Notes: generated from the sequence alone by a model not told the origin. Positions 23,771-32,859 are shown, numbered from the stretch's first letter. The stretch is DNA of 37,752 nt from Bacteroidota bacterium (GCA_017858735.1 JAFMBH010000034.1:1-37752), one strand, 5' to 3'. Numbers and translations are program-made.

Positions 23771-26638
23771 ATGGATGCTTTAAAAATATTTATTCCTATT
23801 TTTTTACTGATAGGATTTTATTCAGGGAAGTCCAATAGGATGTATGATGCAAAAAGTACAAATATCCCGGATACCGTAAAAATTGATCAACATTTTTTTC
23901 TGGAAGCTACTATGCTTGGTTATTTTGATAAGAACGGAACCAGAAATCCTACCCTTAAAGCAAATAAAGGAAGTCGGGTAAGAATTACGATGACCAATGG
24001 AGAGACGATGACCCATGATATATCCCTGGAAAAATTGGGGGTAAAAAGTGCATCCATCATTGAAAAGGGGGCAACAACTAGTATTGATTTTATAGCTGAA
24101 GCAGATGATATTTATTTCTGTACGGTACCTGGTCATCGTGCAGCAGGTATGATTGGAAAAATTCAGGTGGTTAAAGGTTCTACAACCCAAAAGGAAGTGG
24201 TTGGGAAATTACCCGTTTTAAAGGGTATAAAATTGAATCTCGATATTGAGTTGGGCAATTTAATGGATTGGGAAGCCACAGGCGATGCTTTTGCTGGTAC
24301 CTTCCTTTCTTCAGATATTTCTGCCCTTTTTGAAAAGGATTTGAAAGTGGGGGGTATTGACCAGTATTTTATAAGTAGTGGAGGAAATAAAAATTATAAG
24401 AAAACCGGAACTTTGGTTTCAAAATCATTCCAGGTAAAATTTCCTTATGCCAGTTTCTGGGTTTCAGGTGGGGCTTTACTTGACACCCGGGTAGAAATTG
24501 TTTTGACCGATAATCAGGAAGTTATTTTTCAATCAACTGGTCAGGGACGTTCTAATTTACAACCCGTTGTGGTCGATTTACAAGCCTACAAGAACAGAGA
24601 TATTTTTATAAGGATTATAGATAAGGAAAATGGAATTTCGCAGATTCCTTATATTCCTGACGATAAATGGGCTCATATCAATTTTGATCATTTTCAATTC
24701 CATTCAAAAAGACCCTTTTTTGAAAATGAACTTTTTCAAAAGGATATTATTGTTTTACCTCCTCTTGATCCTGTTTTAAATGCCGGACTTTCAGGTGAAA
24801 TGGCTGCAAAAGCCATGACTTTACCCGAAGGGTTTAAAATACAACTGGCAGCTAGTGAACCTGATATCGTCCGACCCATCAGTTTTACCTTTGATGCACG
24901 TGGAAGACTTTGGGTTGTTGAAGGCCATACTTATCCTATACCAGCTCCGGAAGGGAAGGGAAAAGACCGTATTTTGATTTTTGAGGATTCTGATGGAAAT
25001 GGTTCGTTGGATAAACGAAAGGTTTTTATGGAAAATCTTAACCTGGTCAGTGGAATTGAAGTGGGAATGGGTGGTGTCTGGCTTTGTGCCGCTCCTTATT
25101 TGTTGTTTATTCCTACCGATTTCGAAAAGGATGTTCCAACGGGTGAAATACAGAAAATTTTAGATGGTTGGGGTACCCAGGACACTCATGAAGTATTGAA
25201 TAATCTTCGTTGGGGACCAGATGGATGGCTTTATGGAGTGCATGGCGTTTTTACCCATTCTAAAGTTGGAAAACCGGGTACACCTGAGAACGAACGCATC
25301 AAAATAAACGCTGGCGTATGGCGGTTGCACCCTTCAACGCAACAATTTGAAGTATTTGCAGAAGGTACCAGTAATCCTTGGGGTATCGATTTTAATGATT
25401 ATGGACATGCTTTTATAACGGTTTGTGTTATTCCTCACATGTACCATGTGATTCAAGGTGCCCGGTATGAAAGGCAAGCCGGGAAAAGTTTCAATCCTTT
25501 TACTTATGATGAAATAAAGACGATTGCTGACCATAAACATTATGTTGGCGAAAGAGGTCCGCATGCTGGGAATTTTCGCTCCGCCGCTGTTGGAGGTGGA
25601 CATGCACATGCAGGGGCTATGATTTATTTGGGTGGGTCTTCCTGGCCTGCTGAATACCGAAATGTTATTTTTATGAATAATATTAACGGGGCACGATTAA
25701 ATAATGATTTGTTAACCAGAAAAGGGTCTGGTTATGTTGCCTCTCATAAGAATGACTTTTTGGCCATGAATGATACCTGGTCTCAGTGGCTTAATTTAAA
25801 ATACGATCCAAGTGGCTCAGTTTTTGCCATCGATTGGTATGATAAAAATCAATGTCACAGCACAAATCCTGATGTGCATGATAAAACAATGGGCAGAATC
25901 TTTAAAATTTCCTATAAAAAAGATTCTTTCATTCAGGTGAATTTATATAAATCAACAGATATGGAATTGGTTAATTATCAATTTCATGAAAATGAATGGT
26001 TTGTTCGAACCTCAAGAACTATATTGCAGGAACGTGGCGCAAATGATGCAGTGCATCTTGCTTTGAATCAAATTCTTTCTAATCATCCGGATATTACCAG
26101 GAAATTAAGGGCTTTATGGACGCTTCATGTTACCAAAGGTACCAATGAGGCGATGTTACAAAAGCTTCTTTTACACGAAAACGAACACATTAGAAGTTGG
26201 TCTATTCAATTATTGTTAGAGAATAAGGATATTTCTGTCGAATCATTATCTGCCCTGGAAAATATGGCTTTAAAAGAATCTTCTCCATTGGTAAGATTGT
26301 ATTTGACGGCTGGCTTAATGAGGCTGCCTTTAGGGCAGAGATGGAAAATATTGGAAATTTTATCTGGAAAAGAAGAAGATATAAAAGATCATAATCTTCC
26401 CCTCATGCTTTGGTACGCCGCAGAACCATTAGCTGAATTAAATATGGAAAAATTAATTGGTATAGCGGAATCAACTAAAATGCCCCAATTTTTGAAATTT
26501 ACCATCCAAAGGATAGGTGCTATAAATTCTGAATATTCCAAAAAAGTATTGAAGGCGTTAGCTTTAAGGTTAGGTCACCAACATGATAATCATGAGAATG
26601 TAAGACTGATTGAAAAACTAACGACTGCGAATCCTTAA
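23771..26638 (+). CDS. Cupredoxin-fused PVC-type membrane-bound dehydrogenase
   Basis: A 955-aa exported protein. After a signal or anchor segment, residues about 38-136 form a blue-copper (plastocyanin-like) domain with the type-1 ligands His82, Cys117, His122 and Met127 (FCTVPGHRAAGM). Residues about 150-320 form a beta-rich middle domain. From about 345 a PVC-type dehydrogenase/sorbosone-dehydrogenase-like propeller follows (RPISFTFDARGRLWVVEGHTY, NLRWGPDGWLYGVHG, GTSNPWGIDFNDYG, NGARLN). The last ~200 residues are HEAT-like helices (LRALWTLH). No CxxCH heme motif is present, unlike many PVC relatives, so the copper domain may be the electron acceptor. It likely oxidises a sugar or polyol in the periplasm; the substrate is unknown. 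Confidence 0.88.
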   Translation: MDALKIFIPIFLLIGFYSGKSNRMYDAKSTNIPDTVKIDQHFFLEATMLGYFDKNGTRNPTLKANKGSRVRITMTNGETMTHDISLEKLGVKSASIIEKGATTSIDFIAEADDIYFCTVPGHRAAGMIGKIQVVKGSTTQKEVVGKLPVLKGIKLNLDIELGNLMDWEATGDAFAGTFLSSDISALFEKDLKVGGIDQYFISSGGNKNYKKTGTLVSKSFQVKFPYASFWVSGGALLDTRVEIVLTDNQEVIFQSTGQGRSNLQPVVVDLQAYKNRDIFIRIIDKENGISQIPYIPDDKWAHINFDHFQFHSKRPFFENELFQKDIIVLPPLDPVLNAGLSGEMAAKAMTLPEGFKIQLAASEPDIVRPISFTFDARGRLWVVEGHTYPIPAPEGKGKDRILIFEDSDGNGSLDKRKVFMENLNLVSGIEVGMGGVWLCAAPYLLFIPTDFEKDVPTGEIQKILDGWGTQDTHEVLNNLRWGPDGWLYGVHGVFTHSKVGKPGTPENERIKINAGVWRLHPSTQQFEVFAEGTSNPWGIDFNDYGHAFITVCVIPHMYHVIQGARYERQAGKSFNPFTYDEIKTIADHKHYVGERGPHAGNFRSAAVGGGHAHAGAMIYLGGSSWPAEYRNVIFMNNINGARLNNDLLTRKGSGYVASHKNDFLAMNDTWSQWLNLKYDPSGSVFAIDWYDKNQCHSTNPDVHDKTMGRIFKISYKKDSFIQVNLYKSTDMELVNYQFHENEWFVRTSRTILQERGANDAVHLALNQILSNHPDITRKLRALWTLHVTKGTNEAMLQKLLLHENEHIRSWSIQLLLENKDISVESLSALENMALKESSPLVRLYLTAGLMRLPLGQRWKILEILSGKEEDIKDHNLPLMLWYAAEPLAELNMEKLIGIAESTKMPQFLKFTIQRIGAINSEYSKKVLKALALRLGHQHDNHENVRLIEKLTTANP

Positions 26639-26670
26639 TATAGGTTATTAAAAGTTATAATAGATTCACT

Positions 26671-27837
26671 ATGAAGTATTTATTAAGTTTTTTAATTTTA
26701 TCTACTGGCCTGCATTTGTCACTTTTTAGTCAAACACCTGCATTTGTCAAGACTGTTATTACCAGAGATTTCATATCAGAAGGGGTAGCAGCAGCTGACT
26801 TGAATAAGGATGGGGAACAGGATATTATTGCGGGATATTATTGGTTTGAAGCTCCAACATGGAAAAGGCATGAGCTGTTGCCAGGCAGAATATTTGAACC
26901 GCGTAAGGAGTATAGCGAGTCTTTTCTCAATTTGGCATTAGATGTAAATTTAGATGGCTGGGATGATGTGGTAATTATAGATTATCCTGGAAAAGCAGGT
27001 TTTTGGCTTGAAAATCCTCAAAATAAATCCGGTCATTGGTTAAAACACGTTATTGCCGATGAAATGGGAATTTCAAATGAATCTCCTGGCTTTATTGATA
27101 TAGATGGCGATGGACGTTTGGATATTCTTTGTGGAGATTACAAAAAGAGGCAGATTGTTTGGCTTCAAGCTCCTACTGAAAAAGGGGCATTGAATTGGAC
27201 CAGGCACCCAATAAGTTCGGTTAATGTGAAAGGTACAGATCGTTTTTCTCACGGTATTGGTTTTGGTGATGTAAATATGGACGGCATCAAAGATGTGGTT
27301 ATTACAGATGGATGGTTTGAAGGCAAAAAGGATTTATCTTCGGGTGACTGGATCTTTTATGAGGCGACGCTTGGTGAGCCTTGTTCTCACATGCAGATTT
27401 TAGATGTAAATGGAGATGGTAAAAATGACGTGGTTAGTGCCTCTGCACATGCACTGGGTGTTTGGTGGCACGAACAAATAAATGTCAATGGATCTATTGC
27501 ATTTAAAACCCATTTGATTAGTAATGCCACGTCTCAAACGCACTCAACTATAATGGCTGATATTGATGGTGATGGTAAGGATGAAATGATAACAGGAAAA
27601 CGTTTTTTAGCTCATAATGGTAATGATGCAGGGGATGGTGATACACCTATCTTAATGTATTTTAATTTTGATTCTTCTACAATTCCCTATTTTGGTGAGC
27701 ATATTATTGACTATGATTCTGGTGCCGGTCTGAATATCGCAGTCCGGGACATGAATAGGGATAACAAACCTGACCTGATTATTGCCAATAAAAATGGGGT
27801 ATTTGTACTGATAAATCAGATGACACCTAAAAAGTAA
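26671..27837 (+). CDS. Secreted FG-GAP/VCBS repeat protein
   Basis: A 388-aa exported protein (signal to about LSLFSQTPAF) built of FG-GAP-like repeats with calcium-binding Dx[DN]xDG loops: AADLNKDGEQDIIAGYYW, DVNLDGWDDVVI, DIDGDGRLDILCGDY, DVNMDGIKDVVITDGW, DVNGDGKNDVVSA, DIDGDGKDEMITG and DMNRDNKPDLIIANK. These form a seven-bladed beta-propeller of the integrin-alpha type. It is third in the DUF1080/dehydrogenase cluster. The role is probably ligand or substrate binding next to the dehydrogenase; no catalytic residues are recognised. Confidence 0.9.
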   Translation: MKYLLSFLILSTGLHLSLFSQTPAFVKTVITRDFISEGVAAADLNKDGEQDIIAGYYWFEAPTWKRHELLPGRIFEPRKEYSESFLNLALDVNLDGWDDVVIIDYPGKAGFWLENPQNKSGHWLKHVIADEMGISNESPGFIDIDGDGRLDILCGDYKKRQIVWLQAPTEKGALNWTRHPISSVNVKGTDRFSHGIGFGDVNMDGIKDVVITDGWFEGKKDLSSGDWIFYEATLGEPCSHMQILDVNGDGKNDVVSASAHALGVWWHEQINVNGSIAFKTHLISNATSQTHSTIMADIDGDGKDEMITGKRFLAHNGNDAGDGDTPILMYFNFDSSTIPYFGEHIIDYDSGAGLNIAVRDMNRDNKPDLIIANKNGVFVLINQMTPKK

Positions 27838-27981
27838 GGCGTTTTACCAAAAGCCAGACGCAATTAAGATTTTGAAATAATGCCTCTTTCCCGGATGGTT
27901 GGGGATTTTAGGAAGTCTGTTACTTTTTTGGGTTATGAGGATTAAAGTTGTACTTATTGGATTGTTATCTTTTTTTAGGCT

Positions 27982-28449
27982 TTACTTTCCTTTTTGTGTT
28001 GTCCTTTTTTTAGCCTCCCTGGTTATCGCAAAGCTTTCACGTCTTGTAATTGTTTTTATAAACTCGACTTTTCTAAAACGCAATGCACTAAAATCGTCAT
28101 CAATGGCAACTTGTCTTACAGGTTCTAAATTATATTTACCCAAACTAGTCCATCCGGAATCCCGGTTAAAGTCACATTTATAGCTTTTTGAAGTCATTTT
28201 AGGATAGCACAACCAAATTACGGCATCCCCTTTTAGTTTTTGATAAATTGCTGATATAAATTGTTCAATTTCTATTTGGGTTGTTACAAAACATATTACA
28301 AATTCAGTATCTATTACTTCCATGAAGTCTTTAATAATGGTTGCCCTCTTTGACATTTCTTCAAGTTCGTTGTCAAACGTTTTTGGACTATTGATGGCAA
28401 CAATATTGGGTTGTTCTTTGTAATTTAATTTTTTAAAAAGGGGTGTCAT
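27982..28449 (-). CDS. Conserved hypothetical protein, possibly DUF3052-like
   Basis: A 155-aa protein, probably cytoplasmic: no signal or membrane segment is seen. The opening (MTPLFKKLNYKEQPNIVAINSP) and an internal IWLCYPKMTSKSYKCD followed by LEPVRQVAIDDDFSALRFRKVEFI resemble small Bacteroidota proteins of the DUF3052 type. The tail is basic (REAKKRTTQKGK). The function is unknown. It is the first gene of the - strand accessory region and lies just after the FG-GAP gene, with which it converges. Start ATG at 28449. Confidence 0.65.
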   Translation of the reverse strand: MTPLFKKLNYKEQPNIVAINSPKTFDNELEEMSKRATIIKDFMEVIDTEFVICFVTTQIEIEQFISAIYQKLKGDAVIWLCYPKMTSKSYKCDFNRDSGWTSLGKYNLEPVRQVAIDDDFSALRFRKVEFIKTITRRESFAITREAKKRTTQKGK

Positions 28450-28542
28450 GAGCTTTCCGGATATTTATCTATGTTGAAAAAACAAAAATAATCAAGAAAT
28501 ATACATCCATCATAAAAAACCTTCTCATTTCTAGGGTAACAC

Positions 28543-29008
28543 TTATAACTCAATGTCTATGTCTCCTGCTCTGAATGACCATTCTATATGTTTGTTAATA
28601 TCTTGTCGTAACAACATATTTAGTTGCGCAGTATGGTGTTGGGTATGTCTCATATTGTAAAGTAGAATTTCCAAAATGGGGTAATTCATATCATTTGGAT
28701 TTTCCCCTTCTTTAAATTTATCATTTAATGTTTCATTATTCAGAGCATAAACGATTTGTTTCCCCTTTTCCCGGCTTTGTTTGAGATAAGCTACAATTTC
28801 TCGTTTCTCGTAAAATTTGTCAGGTATTAAATCGTCTATTGCTTCTATTGGTCTGTCTTCAGCTTCCTTTTGAGTATAGGAAAGCAAGATAATAGAATCT
28901 TTTGTGCGTTGTAAAATAGTCATCAGGACAATTTGATATTACATTTATCAGCATATCAATGCTTGCTCCAAATTGATTCCACAATATTTCATTGATTGAT
29001 TTGTCCAT
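28543..29008 (-). pseudogene. Broken DinB-family gene (frameshift with internal deletion)
   Basis: Two frames make one DinB-like protein. The 5' part starts at an ATG at 29008 and reads ILWNQFGASIDMLINVISN, then CPDDYFTTHKRFYYLAF, the normal N-terminus of the family; it then runs into a stop at AAAGGAAGCTGA. The 3' part is open in another frame (28543-28923) and reads EAEDRPIEAIDDLIPDKFY and later YNMRHTQHHTAQLNMLLRQ, which holds the metal-binding His residues. The hydrophobic stretch normally between FYYLAF and the proline-rich part is missing, so I infer a short deletion that also shifts the frame. An in-frame ATG at 28923 could still make a 126-aa fragment lacking the first helix. Confidence 0.72.
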
Positions 29009-29134
29009 TTTTTCAGGTATCGTTTTTCTATTGAGTGAAGTGGTAATGGTCAGAGAATATCGTGAAATTTACCTCGTTATAATGGCTTAAACGTAAATAT
29101 TTTTTAACGAAAAAGTAGCAATTCTTGCCAATGG

Positions 29135-30241
29135 TCAATTCAGTTTAAAATCTACCAGTTCGTAATTTACACTTCGTCCGCCTTCGCTGGTCTGTTTTAA
29201 AATTCCTTTTTCTACCAAATCTTTAATATCCCGTAAGGCAGTATCTGACGATGATTTATTTATTTTCGCCCATTTGGAACTTTGTAATTTTCCTTTAAAG
29301 TTGTCAAATAATAGATTCAATACTTTCCTTTGTCTTTCGTTTATGGTCGTTTTTTCATGCAATTTCCAGAACTCTGCTTTCCTTAGTATCTGTTGAGTAG
29401 TATTTTCTGTGGCAAGTATTGCATTTTTTAAACAATGAAGAAACCAATCTAGCCATTCTGTAATATCGTTTGAACTGTGTTGCACTTTTTGTAAAACATC
29501 ATAATACTGTTTTCGCTCTTCAAGTATTTGGCTGGACATACTATAAAAACGTTCACCACTTCCTTCAGCACGTGCCAGTAGCATATCTGAAATGGCACGT
29601 GCAATACGACCATTTCCGTCGTCAAAGGGATGAATAATGATAAACCAAAAATGGGCTATTGCAGCTTTAAGAACCGGATCCAGGGAATTATCGTTATTAA
29701 ACCAGTGTAAGAACTTCGCCATTTCCGCTGGAACAAACGCAGGCTTTATCGCTTCAAAATGTACTTTTTCTTTATCCATCGCACCTGAAACTACTTGCAT
29801 TTCACCTGTTCGATAACATCCAACTTCAATTTTATATGGTCCGCTAAATCCAGTAGGAAAAAGGGCTGCATGCCAGCCAAACAAACGTTTTTCTGTTAGG
29901 GGTAAATTAAATCGTTGTGTAGCATCCAGCATCATTTCTACGATTCCTTCAATATGGCGGCTACTTTTCACAAGTCCTGCTGAATTAATGCCCAATCGTC
30001 TGGCAACGGAAGAACGTACTTGTTCATAGTTGAGCAACTCGCCCTCTATTTCAGAAGATTTCACAACATCCAGTGTTAAAGCATTAAGAGTGGCTTCTTC
30101 TTTTGCAGAGAACCCTAACGCATTCATCTGCCCAATGATTTTCCCTTGCATCCATCGTACTTCTCCGAAAATTGAATGAACGACAGCGTTTTCCCAGGTA
30201 AAATCAGTCCAAATTTTATATTCGTAAATATATTTTGCCAT
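29135..30241 (-). CDS. Fic-family AMP transferase with N-terminal inhibitory motif
   Basis: A 368-aa protein. The N-terminal ~100 residues resemble the DUF4172 region of class II Fic proteins and hold the inhibitory motif (S62-S-E-I-E66-G67). The Fic core at about residues 200-215 reads HPFDDGNGRIAR, a complete active site with the catalytic His, so it should transfer AMP (or another NMP) to a Tyr, Ser or Thr of a target protein. The C-terminal ~80 residues (ERQRKVLNLLFDN onward, with SSDTALRDIKDLVEKGILK) look like a winged helix, so it may bind DNA. It is probably self-regulating. Repeated TTGCGGT sites lie in its upstream region. Confidence 0.92.
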   Translation of the reverse strand: MAKYIYEYKIWTDFTWENAVVHSIFGEVRWMQGKIIGQMNALGFSAKEEATLNALTLDVVKSSEIEGELLNYEQVRSSVARRLGINSAGLVKSSRHIEGIVEMMLDATQRFNLPLTEKRLFGWHAALFPTGFSGPYKIEVGCYRTGEMQVVSGAMDKEKVHFEAIKPAFVPAEMAKFLHWFNNDNSLDPVLKAAIAHFWFIIIHPFDDGNGRIARAISDMLLARAEGSGERFYSMSSQILEERKQYYDVLQKVQHSSNDITEWLDWFLHCLKNAILATENTTQQILRKAEFWKLHEKTTINERQRKVLNLLFDNFKGKLQSSKWAKINKSSSDTALRDIKDLVEKGILKQTSEGGRSVNYELVDFKLN

Positions 30242-30253
30242 GGGTTGAATGCT

Positions 30254-30317
30254 TTGCGGTAAATATATAAAATAAACGCCGCATAATTGCGGTGAATAAT
30301 TTAACTATTCTCCGCAA
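30254..30317. promoter_or_regulatory. Repeated TTGCGGTRAATA sites upstream of the Fic gene
   Basis: TTGCGGTAAATA at 30254-30265 and TTGCGGTGAATA at 30287-30298 are direct repeats 33 bp (about three helical turns) apart. The inverse core CCGCAA lies at 30312-30317, and CCGCA with TGCGG makes a small palindrome at 30279-30292. This is a plausible binding region for a repressor, perhaps the winged helix of the Fic protein itself. The role is inferred from position. Confidence 0.45.
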
Positions 30318-30365
30318 GGTTAAAATACAATGTTTTCAGTCTTAGCTGTTATGCCTTTATATTTT

Positions 30366-31407
30366 TCAAAATTGCCTTTCAAACGAACTACCATTAAATG
30401 TATAAACGCCTGCATTATGAGTTCCAAGCCAAAGTGCGCCTTTATTATCTTTATAGATGGTAAAAAGCAATACATCTGTTTCACCATCTTTGATAGGATA
30501 ATGAATAAGTTCTTTTCCATTGTATTTGTACACCCCGTCTTCATAAGTCGCCATCCATAGATTGCCTTTATTATCTTCAGTTACAGAGAGAAAAAAAGGA
30601 AATTCCATTTTATTGGTTTTGTTAAGGTAACCAATGCCATTTTCTTTTTTAAAGGTAATTGGTTTATTGCCATACGTTTCTATGACGTAGCGAAAACGAG
30701 TATTATTTATCCAAAACTTACCATTCTTATCTTCAAAAATGGCACGTGTTCCAAAATCACCACCATTTGGCGTTGTTTGTAATTGTTCTTCATAATGCCA
30801 GTTCAGGTTTTTGCCATCATACCGGCAAACTCCTAAGCTTGCAGTTCCGAACCACATAAATCCTTTATGGTCTTTGTAGATGGTATAAAGCCCATAAGGT
30901 TTTAAACTACTATTTGGATTGTTCTTATAAAAAGTATTTTCCTGGGGTGATGTTGAAAATTTTAAGTAGTGTAAATATTTTCCATCAAATCTGTAGGCTC
31001 CATTTTTAGTAGAACCAATTCTGAACCATAAATTATCAGGTTTTAGAACCCAATTATTCAATGGAGAATCTTGGTTAGCCATTTGCAACGGTTTTAAAAG
31101 TATGACCATCAAATTTACTAACCCCTTTTTCTGTATCAAAGAAAATATTCCCGTTAGCATCTTCCTGAATACCACGTATTCCGTTACTTACTAAGCCATT
31201 TTTGGTCGTTATATGTTTTAAATGTTGCCCATTATAATAATAAAGACCATTTTCTTTACTTCCGAACCAATAATTTGATTTTTTATCCTGATAAATAGTC
31301 CAAATTGTTTTATCAATTTGAGTAACAGTTACACCGATATCATAACTATTACTCGCAAAGAAACTTACCAAAAAAATGGTAAGTAGCATCATTTTAACTT
31401 TATTCAT
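30366..31407 (-). pseudogene. Two-component-regulator-propeller protein with a frameshift
   Basis: The first part (ATG at 31407, 110 codons) has a signal peptide (LLTIFLVSFFASNS) and propeller blades such as IWTIYQDKKSNYWFGSKENG. It ends at a stop after TFKTVANG. The second part continues in another frame with the same blade pattern (LYTIYKDHKGFMWFGTASLG, SVTEDNKGNLWMATYEDG, FTIYKDNKGALWLGTHNAG) and stops at 30366. The two parts join with one extra base, most simply an added A in the AAAA run near 31089-31092. The whole would be about 346 aa: a free-standing periplasmic Reg_prop beta-propeller without a kinase. It could be a pseudogene, a phase-variable gene or a sequencing error. Confidence 0.75.
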
Positions 31408-31460
31408 TTCTCTATTAAAGGGTTTAGTAGGATTTGTTGCCTAACATGCCTATAACGCTG

Positions 31461-31502
31461 GACTATGAAGAAATTATGGCCATGTAGTTCATAAATATAG
31501 TC
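31461..31502. repeat. Imperfect palindrome with nested stems
   Basis: GACTAT at 31461-31466 pairs with ATAGTC at 31497-31502; inside it ATGAA (31465-31469) pairs with TTCAT (31488-31492), and the centre holds ATGGCCAT. A GCCTAAC sequence, the form of an attC core half, lies 16 bp to the left at 31439-31445. No matching GTTRRRY half was found nearby. Its function is unknown. Confidence 0.4.
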
Positions 31503-31556
31503 ATTAAATGGGGTAGGTCTTGGGAAAAATTTATATGTTTTTTAGATAAAGAAGCT

Positions 31557-31598
31557 AAAATACAAGAGGCTATCTTTTTAGACAGCCTCTTGTATTTT
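31557..31598 (-). terminator. Strong intrinsic terminator downstream of the prohibitin gene
   Basis: A perfect 15-bp inverted repeat (AAAATACAAGAGGCT and its complement) with a 12-base loop that can pair three further bases. Its ends are A and T runs, so it can stop transcription in both directions. It begins 19 bases beyond the stop of the prohibitin-like gene and should end that transcript. Confidence 0.85.
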
Positions 31599-31616
31599 AA
31601 TTTACTATGAAGAGAA

Positions 31617-32384
31617 TCATTCGATTAAAAAGGGAACTTTACCATTTGTAATGATGATTTTACTATTATTGGTCTTCGATAACTCCAGGAAAGCTTCTAT
31701 ACTGCGTATTTTGATGATATTATCAGTCAAACCTTCTGAAAGAATTTTCTGTGCATCTTTAGTTCCTGTGGCTTCAATAATTTTTCTTTCGGCTTCTAAT
31801 TTTTCTTGTTGTAGAATGAACTCCATTCTCATTGCATTCTGTTCTGCCTGTAATTTCTGTTCAATTGAACTGGCCAGTCCGGCAGGCAATTGAATACTTT
31901 TCATTAATACAGAGTTTACATTAATGCCTTGTTGTTCCAGCGTTTCACTCATTTTTCCTTTAATCTCTGATTCTATTTCTGCTCTCATACCAGAGTGCAT
32001 GTCTTTAGCAAAGTATTTAGAACAAATATCTGCCGATGCAGAGCGAAAGACGTTTGATATGATAGTTTCGTATCCTTGACCCAGGTTTCGAATAACTTTT
32101 GGAACACTATTTTCATTTACTCTGTAAAGGATAGAAATCTGTGCAACGATACTTAACCCTTCTTTACTGGGCAAACTCAAACTCAGTTCGATATTATTTA
32201 TTTGCACATTTGTTCTAATCACTTTAGTAATGATGGGGTTGTACAATATGGTACCCTGTTTGTAAACACCCTCTGAAAGTTTACCGAGTTTTTGTTTTAG
32301 TCCAACTTCCCCCGGCCTGATTATAGCACAGCTGGAGACAATTAACGGGAGTAATAAAAGGTAAATAATTTTTGATGTTTTCAT
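31617..32384 (-). CDS. Prohibitin/SPFH-domain lipoprotein
   Basis: A 255-aa SPFH protein. The N-terminus is a lipoprotein signal rather than a plain membrane helix: basic start, LLLLPLIVSSC with Cys19 as the lipidation site, then AIIRPGEVGLKQKLG, the start of the band-7 domain. The SPFH domain covers about residues 20-190 (IVAQISILYRVNENSVP, GYETIISNVFRSASAD) and a helical segment (EQKLQAEQNAMRMEFILQQEKLEAERK) gives the coiled coil of the family. Such proteins oligomerise at membranes; a lipid-anchored version probably acts on the periplasmic face. A promoter lies 50 bp upstream and a strong terminator downstream, so it is a single-gene unit. Confidence 0.9.
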   Translation of the reverse strand: MKTSKIIYLLLLPLIVSSCAIIRPGEVGLKQKLGKLSEGVYKQGTILYNPIITKVIRTNVQINNIELSLSLPSKEGLSIVAQISILYRVNENSVPKVIRNLGQGYETIISNVFRSASADICSKYFAKDMHSGMRAEIESEIKGKMSETLEQQGINVNSVLMKSIQLPAGLASSIEQKLQAEQNAMRMEFILQQEKLEAERKIIEATGTKDAQKILSEGLTDNIIKIRSIEAFLELSKTNNSKIIITNGKVPFLIE

Positions 32385-32433
32385 GATTTTATTTGGTTAA
32401 GATACCACCCCGTCTTTAGGATAGTATTACTAT

Positions 32434-32464
32434 CAAAGTTACGGTATTGTTTAGTCTAATGCAA
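32434..32464 (-). promoter_or_regulatory. Bacteroidota-type promoter of the prohibitin gene
   Basis: On the - strand TTG is followed after 20 bases by TAACTTTG, an exact TAnnTTTG -7 element at 32434-32441. The -33 element is one base short of TTTG. The start codon of the prohibitin gene is 50 bp downstream, a normal distance. Confidence 0.6.
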
Positions 32465-32691
32465 GGGTATCTCTTCGACCTGGCAACTATTTTTTTAGAA
32501 ATGATCTTTTCAGTTTTTGGCAAAAAAATGAGACAGGTTTAGGAGAAAGTTTCTTAAATTATAAAAAAGGTATTCGTAAAGACAGTAACTAATGAACCTT
32601 ATACGAAGTGCAAAGCCTCATTTAACCACACATCAAACACAAATTTATTGTAGCTGCAATAAACGGTTTATGTCTTTTTTCAAACGAGTTG

Positions 32692-32853
32692 CTAGGACTT
32701 TTGTTTTATAATTCTTGTTTTACGCTCCTCCTTTTGTTTGCGTTTTTCTTTGTCTGCTCGAATGAAGTCACTTATTGCTTTTTCTTCTGCTTTTGTTAAT
32801 GGTCTTGATTCAACAACAAAGTCCACATCAAGAGGTTCTCTAATAAGTCCCAT
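32692..32853 (-). CDS. Small basic protein of 53 aa, function unknown
   Basis: The reading frame runs from ATG at 32853 to TAG at 32692: MGLIREPLDVDFVVESRP, then LTKAEEKAISDFIRADKEKR, and a very basic tail. The mix of a short acidic start and a long charged helix is protein-like, and I have the impression of similar proteins in Bacteroidota, but I cannot name a family. Its start lies six bases after the stop of the 44-aa fragment upstream on the same strand, so the two were probably one transcription unit. It might be the antitoxin-like partner of the decayed gene upstream; that is a guess. Confidence 0.5.
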   Translation of the reverse strand: MGLIREPLDVDFVVESRPLTKAEEKAISDFIRADKEKRKQKEERKTRIIKQKS

Positions 32854-32859
32854 CTGTAT

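Noticed and set aside
23822-24190. Open - strand frame of 122 codons inside the dehydrogenase gene
   Set aside because: It mirrors the copper-domain coding sequence, where the + frame has clear ligands; no motif on the - strand.
27838-27981. Possible gene or terminator after the FG-GAP gene
   Set aside because: A weak GCGT/ACGC pairing and a short open + frame exist, but neither has a convincing stem with T run or protein character.
31439-31445. GCCTAAC as an integron core site
   Set aside because: It matches RYYYAAC, but no partner GTTRRRY half was found within 140 bp. A 7-mer alone is too weak, so it is only mentioned with the nearby palindrome.
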